Part shown: piece by piece, positions 1-8,321 of the stretch
Layout: each line of letters starts with the position of its first letter
How positions within the stretch are numbered: the first letter of the stretch is position 1
Source of the DNA: Microcaldota archaeon
GTDB lineage: Archaea > Micrarchaeota > Micrarchaeia > Micrarchaeales > Micrarchaeaceae
Direction of reading: 5' to 3'
Assembly: GCA_021848125.1 (NCBI GenBank)
Contig: JAJZMY010000038.1
Location: 1,871 to 34,057 of the forward strand
DNA: 32,187 nucleotides
Translations under genes and position numbers: made by a program
The notes under the pieces: model-generated
The model's input: the letters and a program-made list of their open reading frames with translations, nothing else
The model's database searches: none
Told to the model about the DNA's origin: nothing

Positions 1-433
1 ATTCCCCAAAACTAAAGGTATACAAATCAAACAATATTGCTCTTCCAACTAGAAAACTAAGAATTTTTGTTCTTAACTCTAACGAAGATGATCCTGATGT
101 AAATATCTTTAATTTTCCTTTAAATGTATCATAGAATATTTTTAAGTTTTCGCCAGCATTGTCTAATCTTTGTATTTCATCAAGGAATAAAACCACCTTT
201 TTGTTATTATGTAATATTTTTTTTACATAATCTATAGGCGATTCGCTTATTGATTTTCTATTTTGTGCAATGTCCAAATTTACAAATAATTTTTTAGTAT
301 GTATGGTAGAATCAAGCATTTGCATTAGTGTTGTTTTTCCTGCCTGCCTTGGCCCTCTTATAATTATAATTTCACTTCTATCAACAAATTTTAAAATTTT
401 ATTTTCAATATCTCTATGAAAAAACTTGTTCAT
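1..433 (-). CDS. AAA ATPase of the DUF4143-associated type, C-terminus cut off by window edge
   Basis: The minus-strand reading frame opens with ATG at 433 (MNKFFHRDIENKIL) and stays open to base 1, giving 144 codons of a longer protein. It has a Walker A motif GPRQAGKTT near residues 27-35, a Walker B motif VVLFLDEIQ near residues 81-89, and a sensor region SGSSSLELRTKI followed by GRAILFDLYTFSFGE. That order is the hallmark of the archaeal and bacterial AAA ATPases whose C-terminal half is DUF4143, often small defence-like or orphan ATPases. The DUF4143 part would lie beyond the window and is inferred. Its upstream region holds a 25-bp tandem repeat. The cellular role of this family is not known, so no function beyond ATP binding and hydrolysis is claimed. 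Confidence 0.85.
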   Translation of the reverse strand, partial: MNKFFHRDIENKILKFVDRSEIIIIRGPRQAGKTTLMQMLDSTIHTKKLFVNLDIAQNRKSISESPIDYVKKILHNNKKVVLFLDEIQRLDNAGENLKIFYDTFKGKLKIFTSGSSSLELRTKILSFLVGRAILFDLYTFSFGE

Positions 434-476
434 AATTATCTTATTAATAATAGACCTAAAGATATTTTAATCTTTC

Positions 477-532
477 TAAATAACCCTGCTATTTTAAAAT
501 AAATTTTTAAATAACCCTGCTATTTTAAAATA
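477..532. repeat. Tandem direct repeat, two identical 25-bp copies 31 bp apart
   Basis: Copies lie at 477-501 and 508-532, separated by six A/T bases. Each contains TAACCCTGCTATTTTAAAAT, including the palindrome TATTTTAAAATA. The pair sits 44 bp upstream of the minus-strand ATPase start and downstream of the MFS stop. The position fits a duplicated promoter or operator of the ATPase gene, but that is inference. Confidence 0.9.
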
Positions 533-658
533 TAAAAACAAGACAATATGATTAAATAGTTAGGACATACAAAAAAAAGTAATAAAAAAATGACTGTTTT
601 GTTGAGTAAAAAATGAAGATTAGGTATCAACTTGAAATTAAAAATGGAAACTCAAGTT

Positions 659-1831
659 CTACTGTTCAGATAATTTATTGAGTTTTATCAATTTTACCTC
701 CCTTCTTGCTAAAACGAACAATATCATTATAATAGGAACTATGAATATCATGACATTTCTAAATCCTATGTTGTCTATTAATAATCCGGCCGCTGTCGGA
801 ACAAGTATATTTATGAGCATGATTATTGCAAAAAAATAGCTGTTCGCCTTGTTCCTTTTATTTATATTAAAAGACCTGCCTATTGAGGATATAGATAATG
901 GATATGTAAGTCCATGTGGTATTCCAAGAAGCATTATCCCTATAACATAAAATAAAACGTCTCTGCTAAGAAATATAACAGATACTCCTATGGCAGTCAT
1001 AAACATTGAAATTTTTATATACCTCCATAAGTTTGATGGTACAAAATATGATAACGCAACTCTTGATATAAACGATACTGTAAATAATAAAGAGAAAACC
1101 AGCATTATGGCGGAGTAAGGCATTTTAAAGGCTTGCTCTGCAAATATGCCGCTGAAGTATATTATCATTGAAAATGGCACATTATAAGTTAATATGGAGA
1201 ATATTGCAACCTTAAAACCTGGGTTTGAAAAAACCTTCACATCTTTTGATTCTTCTGATTTAGATTCCGGGAATTTCATGAAAGGCGACAAGATCACGGC
1301 AATGGCGCTTACAGGTGCAAACAGGAGAAATCCATATTTTAATGGGAAGTAGTCAAGCACTAGCCCTTCTAATATGGGTCCGACTATTAAGCTTGCACTC
1401 AATGCCAAAGTATATATACCCATCATCCTTTCTCTTACTTTTCTGTCAGGATAATATCCAGCAGAGGTTATTATGTTTGGCATTATTATTCCGGCTGAAA
1501 AACTTATGAACAGGACATAAAACCATATCGAAAAATCGGTTGAATACATCACCAATAGCAAAGAAATTGTTATCAATACATTTGCAAAAATGAACAGGTA
1601 TCTACGTGATCTGGCATTCAACTTGCTATTTATGAAAAATGTTGCCAAAAACATTATAAGAGAAGAGAATCCAGCAATCAGCCCGACATCTGTTCCTGTG
1701 AAATGAAAGTATCTCTCAACAAAAAGAGGTATGGTTGTCATGAACGCATTATTTGAGGATCTCACTGCAAAAGTGAAAGCAACAAGAAGGAGTATGGAAT
1801 AAATAATATAGAGATTTCTACTTTTTGACAT
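659..1831 (-). CDS. Major facilitator superfamily (MFS) transporter
   Basis: A 390-residue integral membrane protein with about 12 hydrophobic segments, the normal size for an MFS permease. It starts MSKSRNLYIIYSILLL. A charged segment around residues 185-203 (KFPESKSEESKDVK) fits the central cytoplasmic loop between the two six-helix bundles, and NSKLNARSRRYL near residues 68-79 fits the loop 2-3 signature region. The substrate cannot be read from sequence; drug or metabolite export or sugar uptake are all possible. The start codon follows a good ribosome-binding site (GGAAAGGT), and a 28-residue membrane peptide is encoded just upstream on the same strand. Its codon use looks less A/T-extreme than most neighbours, which may reflect transfer from another lineage; this is an impression and was not computed. 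Confidence 0.9.
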   Translation of the reverse strand: MSKSRNLYIIYSILLLVAFTFAVRSSNNAFMTTIPLFVERYFHFTGTDVGLIAGFSSLIMFLATFFINSKLNARSRRYLFIFANVLITISLLLVMYSTDFSIWFYVLFISFSAGIIMPNIITSAGYYPDRKVRERMMGIYTLALSASLIVGPILEGLVLDYFPLKYGFLLFAPVSAIAVILSPFMKFPESKSEESKDVKVFSNPGFKVAIFSILTYNVPFSMIIYFSGIFAEQAFKMPYSAIMLVFSLLFTVSFISRVALSYFVPSNLWRYIKISMFMTAIGVSVIFLSRDVLFYVIGIMLLGIPHGLTYPLSISSIGRSFNINKRNKANSYFFAIIMLINILVPTAAGLLIDNIGFRNVMIFIVPIIMILFVLARREVKLIKLNKLSEQ

Positions 1832-1851
1832 TCAGTTACCTTTCCACTTTT

Positions 1852-1938
1852 TTATTTTCGGCTCTTCCTCCATCCATAAACTTCAATTCCTATCGCAGCA
1901 AACAACCCTACAAAACTAACAATCCAATAATAATTCAT
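1852..1938 (-). CDS. Predicted 28-residue single-span membrane peptide upstream of the MFS gene
   Basis: A short frame begins with ATG at 1938 and encodes 28 residues starting MNYYWIVSFVGLFAAIGIEV, then ends with a basic tail (WRKSRK) before TAA. It has one hydrophobic helix of about 18 residues followed by positively charged residues, the normal layout of a small membrane protein with a cytoplasmic C-terminus. It ends 20 bases before the MFS start, so the two are probably co-transcribed. It could be a transporter accessory subunit or a leader peptide. I do not recognise the family; the call rests on composition and position only. Confidence 0.5.
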   Translation of the reverse strand: MNYYWIVSFVGLFAAIGIEVYGWRKSRK

Positions 1939-2024
1939 ATCTAAATAGTTTTGATAATTTTTTCATTTTTTATATCTTAAACAAAATTACAAAATATTTT
2001 TATTGCATTTATATATTTATATTT

Positions 2025-2060
2025 ATCCTTTATTTGGACTCTGGGATAATCCTTTATTTG
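2025..2060. repeat. Short direct repeat ATCCTTTATTTG x2
   Basis: Identical 12-mers occur at 2025-2036 and 2049-2060 with a 24-bp period, about 70-100 bp upstream of the metallopeptidase-like gene. They may be a regulatory site, but the motif is short and A/T-rich. Confidence 0.5.
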
Positions 2061-2128
2061 TTTTTGAATAATAACTTAAAACTTAAACAAAAATTTTAAA
2101 TAATATTTGTAAGCAATAATCATTACTG

Positions 2129-3028
2129 ATGAATTTGCATAAACAAAAATTAGTTGAAGAAAAAGAAATTAATAATCCATTAATTGAAACAGCATATTAT
2201 AAATCTAAAAAAATTATTGAAGACATATTAGGAATTGAAATAAAAAATAGACCAAAAATAATATTTAAAAATATAGATGAATCTTTAGAAGCTTATTTTA
2301 AAGAAAATAGCAAAAAAATTATTATAAATAAAAAACATGCTGAATTATATAAAGATTATTTTTCAAGCAGATTATTTAAAATTACTTTAACACATGAATT
2401 AATCCATTATGCCCAAAAAACTGAAAAAATAACAAATAATGACGGCAAGAATATATCTTATTTTAATACATTAATGCAAAAAATTAAAAATTTAAATTTA
2501 GATGAAAAATTAAATAGTGGAAATTATGATTTGATAGTAAGCCGAAAACTTAAGGATTGTGTTGACTTTAAAGAAATCAATTCGCTTGGAAAATATCTGT
2601 CTCAAAAAAGCATAAATGAAGCGCTTGCTAAGTTTATAGAGCCAGTTGTTTTGAGCAATGATATTAAAGATGCAAATAAAATAAGAATAAAGATTTTTGA
2701 ATATTTTTTTATTAGAGATGAAAAAGTTGACAAAGATCAGAAAACGCTATTAAAACTGCATTACTTCATAAGATCTGAAAACAAACAAAAGCATGCAGCC
2801 AGACAAATCCAGTATTTATTGCCCTTAACTTTTATAACTGAAAGAGGGAGCATTGGTGAAAAAATTGCATTACTGGCATTTATAAAAAATGATTTTATCA
2901 TTTTAAAAACAGCGAAATTCCTATTCAGACCTTGGGAAGAAATACTAAACGATTTAATTAAAAATAATAATCAATTAAAACATGAATTTGAAATCAAAAT
3001 AAAGAATATTAAAAAATTTATCCATTAA
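2129..3028 (+). CDS. Putative zinc metallopeptidase (HExxH), family not recognised
   Basis: A 299-residue soluble, Lys/Asn-rich protein. Residues 89-93 are HELIH within ITLTHELIHYAQK, a zincin-type HExxH preceded by hydrophobic residues as in an active-site helix. About 70 residues later NEALAKF (163-169) offers Glu164 as a possible third metal ligand, the spacing and NE-x-A pattern being reminiscent of gluzincins. No signal peptide or membrane segment is seen, so it would act in the cytoplasm. The C-terminal half (200-299) has no motif I recognise. It stands alone between convergent and divergent neighbours, so context does not suggest a substrate. The metallopeptidase call is inference from motif geometry. 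Confidence 0.6.
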   Translation: MNLHKQKLVEEKEINNPLIETAYYKSKKIIEDILGIEIKNRPKIIFKNIDESLEAYFKENSKKIIINKKHAELYKDYFSSRLFKITLTHELIHYAQKTEKITNNDGKNISYFNTLMQKIKNLNLDEKLNSGNYDLIVSRKLKDCVDFKEINSLGKYLSQKSINEALAKFIEPVVLSNDIKDANKIRIKIFEYFFIRDEKVDKDQKTLLKLHYFIRSENKQKHAARQIQYLLPLTFITERGSIGEKIALLAFIKNDFIILKTAKFLFRPWEEILNDLIKNNNQLKHEFEIKIKNIKKFIH

Positions 3029-3062
3029 AATTTATAATTAAAAAGATAATAATAAATAATAT

Positions 3063-4550
3063 CTAAAATTTCTTTTCCATTGGAAACATTATTACTTCTT
3101 TTATTGATTGCTTGTTTGTCAGCAGCATGACTAATCTGTCAATTCCAATTCCTAGTCCGCCTGTTGGTGGCATACCGTATTCCATTGCCTCTATAAAATC
3201 CATATCAATATTTTTATTTTGATTTATTTTCATTTCTTTTTCAAAATTAGATTTTTGTATTATAGGATTATTGAGTTCTGAATAAGCATTTGCAATCTCA
3301 ATTCCTGAAACATATAATTCAAATCTTTCTGCGAGCTTTGAATTGTTTCTTTTTTCCCTGCATAAAAATGATGTTTCTTTCGGAAAATCAATGACAAATG
3401 TTGGCTGAACAAGATCTTTTTGGATAAATGTTTCAAATATTTTTTCATATAAATGAGCTCTATATATTTTATTCTTTGGTATTTTCACATTTTCCTGCTC
3501 CAAAAGCATGATTAATTTTTCATCGCTTTCATTTAATAAATCTATATTGAGTTTTTGGTTTACTGAATCAACAAAATATATTTTATTAAATTTCATTTTT
3601 ATGGTATTTTCTTGATAAACAAAAGAATCTGAATTTAATATATTATTTGTCACATGTATCAAAAGGTCTTCAGTTAATTGCATTATGTCATTATAATCTG
3701 AAAATGCCTGATAAAGTTCTATCATTGTGAATTCAGGGCTGTGTGTTACATCAATATCTTCATTCCTAAATGCTTTGTATATTTCAAATACTTTGTCAAA
3801 TCCACCTATAATAAGTCTTTTGAGATATAATTCATTGGAAATTCTCAGATAATCTTCTTCGTTTAAAGTGTTGACAAAAACCTTAAATGGATCTGCATCA
3901 GCACCACCATAAAATGGCTGTATCGCAGGTGTTTCAAACTCAATAAATTCTTTTTTATATAAAAAATCTCTAATAAACTGAATAATATTGCTTCTTTTAA
4001 TAAATACATTTTTTGAATCATTGCTCATTATTAAATCAAGATATCTTTTTCTATATCTTGTTTCAATATCAACAAGGCCCTTGTATTTATTTGGAAGCGC
4101 CCTGAGCGCTTTTGACAATAGCGCATAGTCTTCTACTTTTATGCTTATTTCTCCAGGGTTTGTCTTAAACACAATTCCAGACACGCCAATAATGTCACCA
4201 ATATTAAAAGACTTTACTTTATCAAATCTTTCATTTAACAAATTAAAATCAAAATATGCTTGTATTTTTTCTGAAGAATCAAGAATGTCTGCAAATATTA
4301 ATTTTCCTGATTTTCTTATTGCAGTAATTCTTCCGGCAATTTGGACTTTTTTATCCTTAAAATTATCAAAATTTTGTTTTATTTGAGCTGATTTGTTTGT
4401 TATTTTATAGTTATATGGTAAATTTAAAAATAATTCATCTAATATTCCTGAATTTTTTAAAACATTCTCATTATTATCATTATTATTAATATTATTTTCA
4501 ATATTATTTTTAATATCCTCTTTCTTATTTTCTTGAACCATAAAAATCAA
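3063..4550 (-). CDS. lysS: Lysyl-tRNA synthetase, class II
   Basis: Charges tRNA-Lys with lysine in the cytoplasm. The 495-residue protein has an N-terminal OB-fold anticodon-binding domain (residues about 68-145, IAGRITAIRKSGKLIFADIL), class II motif 1 around FIEFETPAIQP (202-212), motif 2 at FRNEDIDVTHSPEFTMIELY (261-280) and motif 3 at GMPPTGGLGIGIDRLVMLL (459-477), which is the arrangement of class II LysRS. Many archaea use the unrelated class I enzyme, so the class II form is of note. The first about 35 residues are low-complexity and Asn-rich. Initiation could be at Met1 or at Met4 (MVQENKK); the sequence does not decide. Confidence 0.96.
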   Translation of the reverse strand: MIFMVQENKKEDIKNNIENNINNNDNNENVLKNSGILDELFLNLPYNYKITNKSAQIKQNFDNFKDKKVQIAGRITAIRKSGKLIFADILDSSEKIQAYFDFNLLNERFDKVKSFNIGDIIGVSGIVFKTNPGEISIKVEDYALLSKALRALPNKYKGLVDIETRYRKRYLDLIMSNDSKNVFIKRSNIIQFIRDFLYKKEFIEFETPAIQPFYGGADADPFKVFVNTLNEEDYLRISNELYLKRLIIGGFDKVFEIYKAFRNEDIDVTHSPEFTMIELYQAFSDYNDIMQLTEDLLIHVTNNILNSDSFVYQENTIKMKFNKIYFVDSVNQKLNIDLLNESDEKLIMLLEQENVKIPKNKIYRAHLYEKIFETFIQKDLVQPTFVIDFPKETSFLCREKRNNSKLAERFELYVSGIEIANAYSELNNPIIQKSNFEKEMKINQNKNIDMDFIEAMEYGMPPTGGLGIGIDRLVMLLTNKQSIKEVIMFPMEKKF

Positions 4551-4613
4551 TTAAATAATTAAAATTTATATTATTAAATAATATATTATAAAAATAGATT
4601 TTAAAAAGAATAG

Positions 4614-4648
4614 AAAAATAGAGAGTGAGGTTTCAGCTCTCTATTTTT
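4614..4648 (-). terminator. Hairpin at the 3' end of the wHTH gene
   Basis: A perfect 12-bp stem AAAAATAGAGAG / CTCTCTATTTTT (4614-4625 and 4637-4648) with an 11-nt loop overlaps the stop codon of the regulator gene, and T-rich sequence follows on the minus strand. It could act as a terminator or mRNA end stabiliser between this gene and lysS. Confidence 0.6.
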
Positions 4649-5201
4649 AGTTTGGGGAAATAATAAAGAGATTCGCCTTGCCAGCATCATATTTGTAATA
4701 AACTTTGTGACCAACTTGGTGTCTTTCAAGAATTCCAAGTTTATATAATCTATTTAAACGGGAACATGCTGCATTTCTGCCTTTATAATTCAATTTAGCC
4801 TTTATATCATCAGCGCACACCATATTGGAATTAGACAACTGGATTAATTGTATTATTTTAACATCAGGTTCTGGCAATATTATTTGTTTTTTAGGACTTC
4901 CTAAATCCACTTGGTTATTTATCTCGTTTTTGGTATTATTTATTGTTTTTTTATTGATTTCAGGTTCCTTTAAGGACTCCTCTAATTTCCCAATTGTCTG
5001 TGTAATGTTTTCCAAAAGCATTGTTGTTCTTTTATTTTCATCAATCATATATTTAATTAGCGCAAACATATTTGAATTAATATTCTGTGATTTGTTGATA
5101 TCTACTATCTGCTTGTCTTTATTTTGATCTGTTAATAAACTTAATTTCTTTTTAATATCCAGAAGCTGTTTTTCAATATCTTTTTTATTTCTTTGCTCCA
5201 T
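4647..5201 (-). CDS. Coiled-coil plus winged-helix DNA-binding protein
   Basis: A 184-residue protein with two parts. Residues 1 to about 85 are polar and heptad-like (EKQLLDIKKKLSLLTDQ, ENKRTTMLLENITQTIGKLE), suggesting a coiled coil for oligomerisation. Residues about 110-180 form a winged helix: VKIIQLIQLSNSNMVCADDI (helices 1-2), KLNYKGRNAACSRLNRLYKL (recognition helix), then ERHQVGHKVYYKYD (beta wing). It is probably a transcription regulator or nucleoid-associated factor; no ligand domain is visible. It lies divergent from the KH-protein gene across a 283-bp gap holding a 17-bp palindrome, so autoregulation is a reasonable inference. Confidence 0.75.
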   Translation of the reverse strand: MEQRNKKDIEKQLLDIKKKLSLLTDQNKDKQIVDINKSQNINSNMFALIKYMIDENKRTTMLLENITQTIGKLEESLKEPEINKKTINNTKNEINNQVDLGSPKKQIILPEPDVKIIQLIQLSNSNMVCADDIKAKLNYKGRNAACSRLNRLYKLGILERHQVGHKVYYKYDAGKANLFIISPN

Positions 5202-5292
5202 AATATCATATTAATTATAAATTTTATTTAAATTCAAAGATTGAATTTAATCCCTATTTGATTATTATTTAATCATTAATGGTTCACAAATG

Positions 5293-5314
5293 AATCATGA
5301 TTTAATCATGAATT
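5293..5314. promoter_or_regulatory. Operator candidate: 17-bp palindrome with extra AATCAT half-sites
   Basis: TCATGATT-T-AATCATGA (5295-5311) is a perfect odd-centred palindrome. Another AATCAT lies at 5271-5276, and AATCATGATT (5293-5302) is itself palindromic. It lies 92 bp upstream of the wHTH regulator start in a divergent intergenic region, a typical place for an autoregulatory site. Binding is inferred. Confidence 0.45.
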
Positions 5315-5484
5315 ATAATGTATAAATAAGTATTTAAATGTTTCTTTAACATAAAATTAGTGGAATTTTTATTTTTAATTTATCTATTTTGCATATTTTG
5401 CTTTCGGAGTTATAGAATAAATTAAATAATATTAAATATTTTTATAAAAAAATAAAATATACAAACTAAAAAACAGAGATTGAA

Positions 5485-6006
5485 ATGCAGGAAATAAATA
5501 TTAATCGTGAAAAAACAAAGGAATTTAAAAAAAACAGGCTAAAAGAAAGAATTGAGGCTAAATGCAGCTGCAAAATAAATATTATTGAAAACACTGTTAT
5601 TATTAATGCAGAGCCTTATAATGAATTTATTGCAAAAAATATTATTCAAGCATTTGGCAGGGGATTTGATATTGAAGCTGCAGAATGCCTTCTACAGGAA
5701 GATTATTATTTTTCTTCAATAAACATTAAAAATTTATTCAAAAGCAAGGAAAGAATCAGGCAAGTTAAGGCAAGATTAATTGGAAGAGATGGAAAGGCGA
5801 AAAATTATATTGAAAAGTTAAGCAATACAAAAATAAGCATTTATGGAAATACAATAAGCTTTATTGGAGATATGGAAGGAATCAGTGAGGCTGAAATTGG
5901 AATAAATAGCATAATATATGGATTTAATCATGGAATTGCATATGCAAAAATGCAAAAACAGCATAAAAAAAATAAATTAAATCAAATAAAATTATATAAT
6001 AAATAA
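5485..6006 (+). CDS. KH-domain RNA-binding protein, archaeal Dim2/Pno1/Krr1-like
   Basis: A 173-residue protein with two KH-type modules. The first (about residues 20-75) is degenerate and ends with AFGRGFDIEAAECLL, a signature of archaeal and eukaryotic Dim2/Pno1 proteins. The second (about 90-160) contains RLIGRDGKAKNYIEKL with the GxxG loop GRDG at 100-103, followed by ISIYGNTISFIGD. The eukaryotic relatives bind the 3' end of pre-18S rRNA during small-subunit maturation; the same role is presumed here. The last 15 residues are Lys/Asn-rich. It is transcribed towards the tRNA-Gly gene, 22 bp downstream, and could be co-transcribed with it. Confidence 0.88.
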   Translation: MQEININREKTKEFKKNRLKERIEAKCSCKINIIENTVIINAEPYNEFIAKNIIQAFGRGFDIEAAECLLQEDYYFSSINIKNLFKSKERIRQVKARLIGRDGKAKNYIEKLSNTKISIYGNTISFIGDMEGISEAEIGINSIIYGFNHGIAYAKMQKQHKKNKLNQIKLYNK

Positions 6007-6028
6007 TTTTAAATATTAAAAACCTTAG

Positions 6029-6140
6029 GCGAGTATAGTCTAGTCTGGTAGGACTTTGGCCTTCCATTAAAACTTCTTAAAAAGAAGTTTTATCAAGAAG
6101 AAGAAAGTCAACGACCCGGGTTCAAATCCCGGTGCTCGCA
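6029..6140 (+). tRNA. tRNA-Gly(UCC) with a 39-nt intron
   Basis: Cloverleaf: acceptor GCGAGTA / TGCTCGC (7 bp), D-stem GTCT/GGAC with loop AGTCTGGTA, anticodon stem TTGGC/GTCAA, anticodon TCC at 6063-6065, T-arm CCGGG-TTCAAAT-CCCGG, discriminator A at 6140. Exons are 6029-6066 and 6106-6140, 73 nt when joined. The intron interrupts after A37, the canonical archaeal site. A 4-bp helix CTTC (32-35) with GAAG of the intron, followed by an AAA bulge next to the 3' anticodon stem, fits a bulge-helix-bulge for the splicing endonuclease. CCA is not encoded. Confidence 0.93.
6067..6105 (+). other. Intron of tRNA-Gly(UCC), containing an 11-bp palindromic hairpin
   Basis: Bases 6068-6078 pair perfectly with 6082-6092 around an AAA loop (AAAACTTCTT / AAGAAGTTTT core), then ATCAAGAAGAAGAA follows. 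The same layout, hairpin then ATCAARAG, is found after the lonB and DUF929 stop codons. The boundaries follow from the loop geometry and the AAA bulge. Confidence 0.8.
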
Positions 6141-6155
6141 TTTGAAATTAAAGCC

Positions 6156-6246
6156 CTTCTTTTTAAGAAGTTCATTTCTGCTAAAACTCTTTTCTAAAGA
6201 GTTTTATTTCTTTTGATAAAAATTTTCTTTTTTAAAGAAAAGTTTT
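6156..6246 (-). repeat. Cluster of three small palindromes behind lonB, including the shared 44-bp element
   Basis: In the direction of lonB transcription the order is: the 44-bp element 6246-6203 (identical to 25096-25139 in the other orientation), a 10-bp hairpin AAAACTCTTT-loop-AAAGAGTTTT at 6183-6205, and a 6-bp hairpin AAGAAG/CTTCTT at 6156-6170. The two smaller hairpins have 3-nt loops. The element starts inside the lonB stop codon, so it forms the 3' end of that transcript and probably acts as terminator or stabiliser. The tRNA-Gly intron holds a related unit. Confidence 0.8.
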
Positions 6247-8179
6247 ATTTGCTGGATTCAAGTTCATTTATGAATTCCTGCTTTTTCTTTGTGTCTTTTA
6301 ATGCATATTTAATTACTTCTGACAATGTCTTTACTGGAATAATTTTTATTTTTTTCAGCAAATCCTTGCTCAGGCTTATGTCGTCTGCGTTGCTATACGG
6401 CAGAATAACTTGCTTTATTCCTGAGTTTATTGCTGCTTCGACTTTGCTTGAAACGCCTCCAACTGGCAGCACCTCGCCCCTTACTGATAATGAGCCTGTC
6501 ATTGCAACTGACTGGTTTACTGGAATATTTTCCATTGCACTGATTATGCTTACTGCAACTGAAATGCTGGCGCTGTCGCCCTCAATTCCCTCATATGTCT
6601 GCAGAAACTGGACATGAATATCATAATTAGCAATATCTTTTCCGTGCTTTTTTATTATTGCGCTTACATTTTTTACTGCTTCATTTGCAATTTTTCCAAG
6701 CTTTCCAGTTGGAATGAATTTTCCTTCTGATCTTGAAGAGGCAGGCGTTACTTCGCTTACAATCGGCACAATTATGCCTGATGCCATAACAGATCCCCCA
6801 ACAACAGCAAGCCCATTGACTTTTCCAACACTAAATCCAGTTGTATTAAAAACACGGTAGTCTTTTTTGTATTCAATTGCTTGTGCAATTGCCTGAGATT
6901 CTATTGGAGACGCAAGCTTTCTTGCATTAATAACATCATCTTTTGTTACAATGGTGTGCTTGTGTTCAATTGCCATATCTCCTGCAGCTCTTATTAATCC
7001 TCCGAGATCCCTCAAAATCAATGTCAGCCTATGCTTTCTTCCTGATCTTCTTTTTGCCTCCTCAATTATTTCTTCAACAGCTTCTCTGTTAAATGCTGGA
7101 ATTTTTTTGTCTTTTTTAATTTCCTGCGCAATAAACTGGATCAGCGCATTTGTGTTATTTACATTGTCCTCCATTGTTGATTCCATATAAATCTCATATC
7201 CATAGCCCCTTATCCTTGAACGCAGCGCTGGATGCATGCGCTGTATATCCTGCATATTTCCAGCAGCAACCAGGATAAAATCAGCTGGAACTGGCTCTGT
7301 CTTCACTAATGCGCCGGAGCTCATTGAACTCTGGCCAGTAATTGAATATTTCTTTTCCTGCAGTGAAGTCAGCAAATCCTGCTGTGATTTCGGATCCAGG
7401 CTAGATACTTCATCAAGAAACAATACACCTTTGTTTGCCTTGTGTATTGCGCCGCTTTCAACTCTTAAATGCGCAGGAGTGCCGAGCCCGCCGGTCTGCA
7501 ATGGATCATGGCGAACGTCCCCGAACAAGGCGCCTGCTTTTGAGCCTGTTGCATCAATAAACGGAGCATGGATCAGGCCAGTGTTATCAACAATAAGCTT
7601 TGGCTCATTGTAGTCATTCATTCCTGGCAGCATAATCCTCTTTGACAATGTACTCATGAATAATAAAACAGAACCGAAAATAAATACGCCCAGAATCAGT
7701 GCTGCAAAAACAATTAATTCAGTGCCTTTTATAATTCCAGTGAATGTTAATCCTGCTAGTATAATTACAGCAACAATAATTATTGGCACTATAATAGACC
7801 CCTGCTTGCTCCCCATCATTCTGTTTTTCATGCGCTCCTTTTGAAGCATGATGCGGCCCTGGCCATCCTGGCCTGGCTTTATATTGTTTGGGTCTGGATA
7901 TGTTTTCACTGTTTTTACAAGAGGCATATTTTCATCATTGACATTTTTGTAAACCAGTATGTCCTCAAGATCAGTTGCTGGCATTAATTCAGCCATTGCC
8001 TGTGCGAGCATTGTTTTTCCAGTTCCAGGGTCGCCTATTAGCAGAATATTTCTTCTTTGCCTTGCTGCTTTCTTGATTATTTCAACTGCTTTATCTTGCC
8101 CAATAACCTGATCAATCAATTTGTCTGAAATCTTTATGTCATCTGTTGTCTTGAAATTTTTTGCTTTTGAATTTAACAT
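6245..8179 (-). CDS. lonB: Archaeal Lon protease, membrane-anchored LonB type
   Basis: ATP-dependent protease that degrades misfolded and regulatory proteins at the cytoplasmic membrane. In the 644-residue protein the AAA domain has Walker A GDPGTGKT (49-56), an insertion with two membrane helices (about 128-147 and 155-175) that marks archaeal LonB, Walker [11 protein letters not shown] (251-260) and an arginine-rich sensor region (RSRIRGYG). The C-terminal protease domain carries EGDSAS with catalytic Ser536 and SSKVEA with Lys579; the 43-residue spacing matches the Lon Ser/Lys dyad. No Lon N-domain is present, as expected. It is a complete gene. Its coding GC appears higher than most of the window, common for conserved genes. 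Its stop codon begins the 44-bp repeated 3' element. Confidence 0.97.
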   Translation of the reverse strand: MLNSKAKNFKTTDDIKISDKLIDQVIGQDKAVEIIKKAARQRRNILLIGDPGTGKTMLAQAMAELMPATDLEDILVYKNVNDENMPLVKTVKTYPDPNNIKPGQDGQGRIMLQKERMKNRMMGSKQGSIIVPIIIVAVIILAGLTFTGIIKGTELIVFAALILGVFIFGSVLLFMSTLSKRIMLPGMNDYNEPKLIVDNTGLIHAPFIDATGSKAGALFGDVRHDPLQTGGLGTPAHLRVESGAIHKANKGVLFLDEVSSLDPKSQQDLLTSLQEKKYSITGQSSMSSGALVKTEPVPADFILVAAGNMQDIQRMHPALRSRIRGYGYEIYMESTMEDNVNNTNALIQFIAQEIKKDKKIPAFNREAVEEIIEEAKRRSGRKHRLTLILRDLGGLIRAAGDMAIEHKHTIVTKDDVINARKLASPIESQAIAQAIEYKKDYRVFNTTGFSVGKVNGLAVVGGSVMASGIIVPIVSEVTPASSRSEGKFIPTGKLGKIANEAVKNVSAIIKKHGKDIANYDIHVQFLQTYEGIEGDSASISVAVSIISAMENIPVNQSVAMTGSLSVRGEVLPVGGVSSKVEAAINSGIKQVILPYSNADDISLSKDLLKKIKIIPVKTLSEVIKYALKDTKKKQEFINELESSK

Positions 8180-8321
8180 AAAATCAACATAAAATCTTTT
8201 TATTATTTTTTTATCTGATTGAATAAATAAGAATAACTGAAATTAATTAATAAAATTAAAATACAATTAATATTAATTAATAAAATATAATAAAATATTT
8301 AATAATTTATAATTTGGTTTT

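Noticed and set aside
466-535. CRISPR array
   Set aside because: There are only two copies, the spacer would be six bases, and no cas genes are present.
2025-2060. Mobile-element ends at the ATCCTTTATTTG pair
   Set aside because: Copies are direct, only 12 bp long and in AT-rich DNA; no gene or inverted ends accompany them.
6063-6066. tRNA-Trp(CCA) reading of the 6029 tRNA
   Set aside because: The D-stem and the TTGGC/GTCAA anticodon stem fix the anticodon as TCC; CCA would need an extra stem base.
6213-6617. Plus-strand open frames across lonB, smc and other minus-strand genes
   Set aside because: They lie opposite genes with clear families and are low-complexity hydrophobic or Ser/Phe-rich mirror translations.
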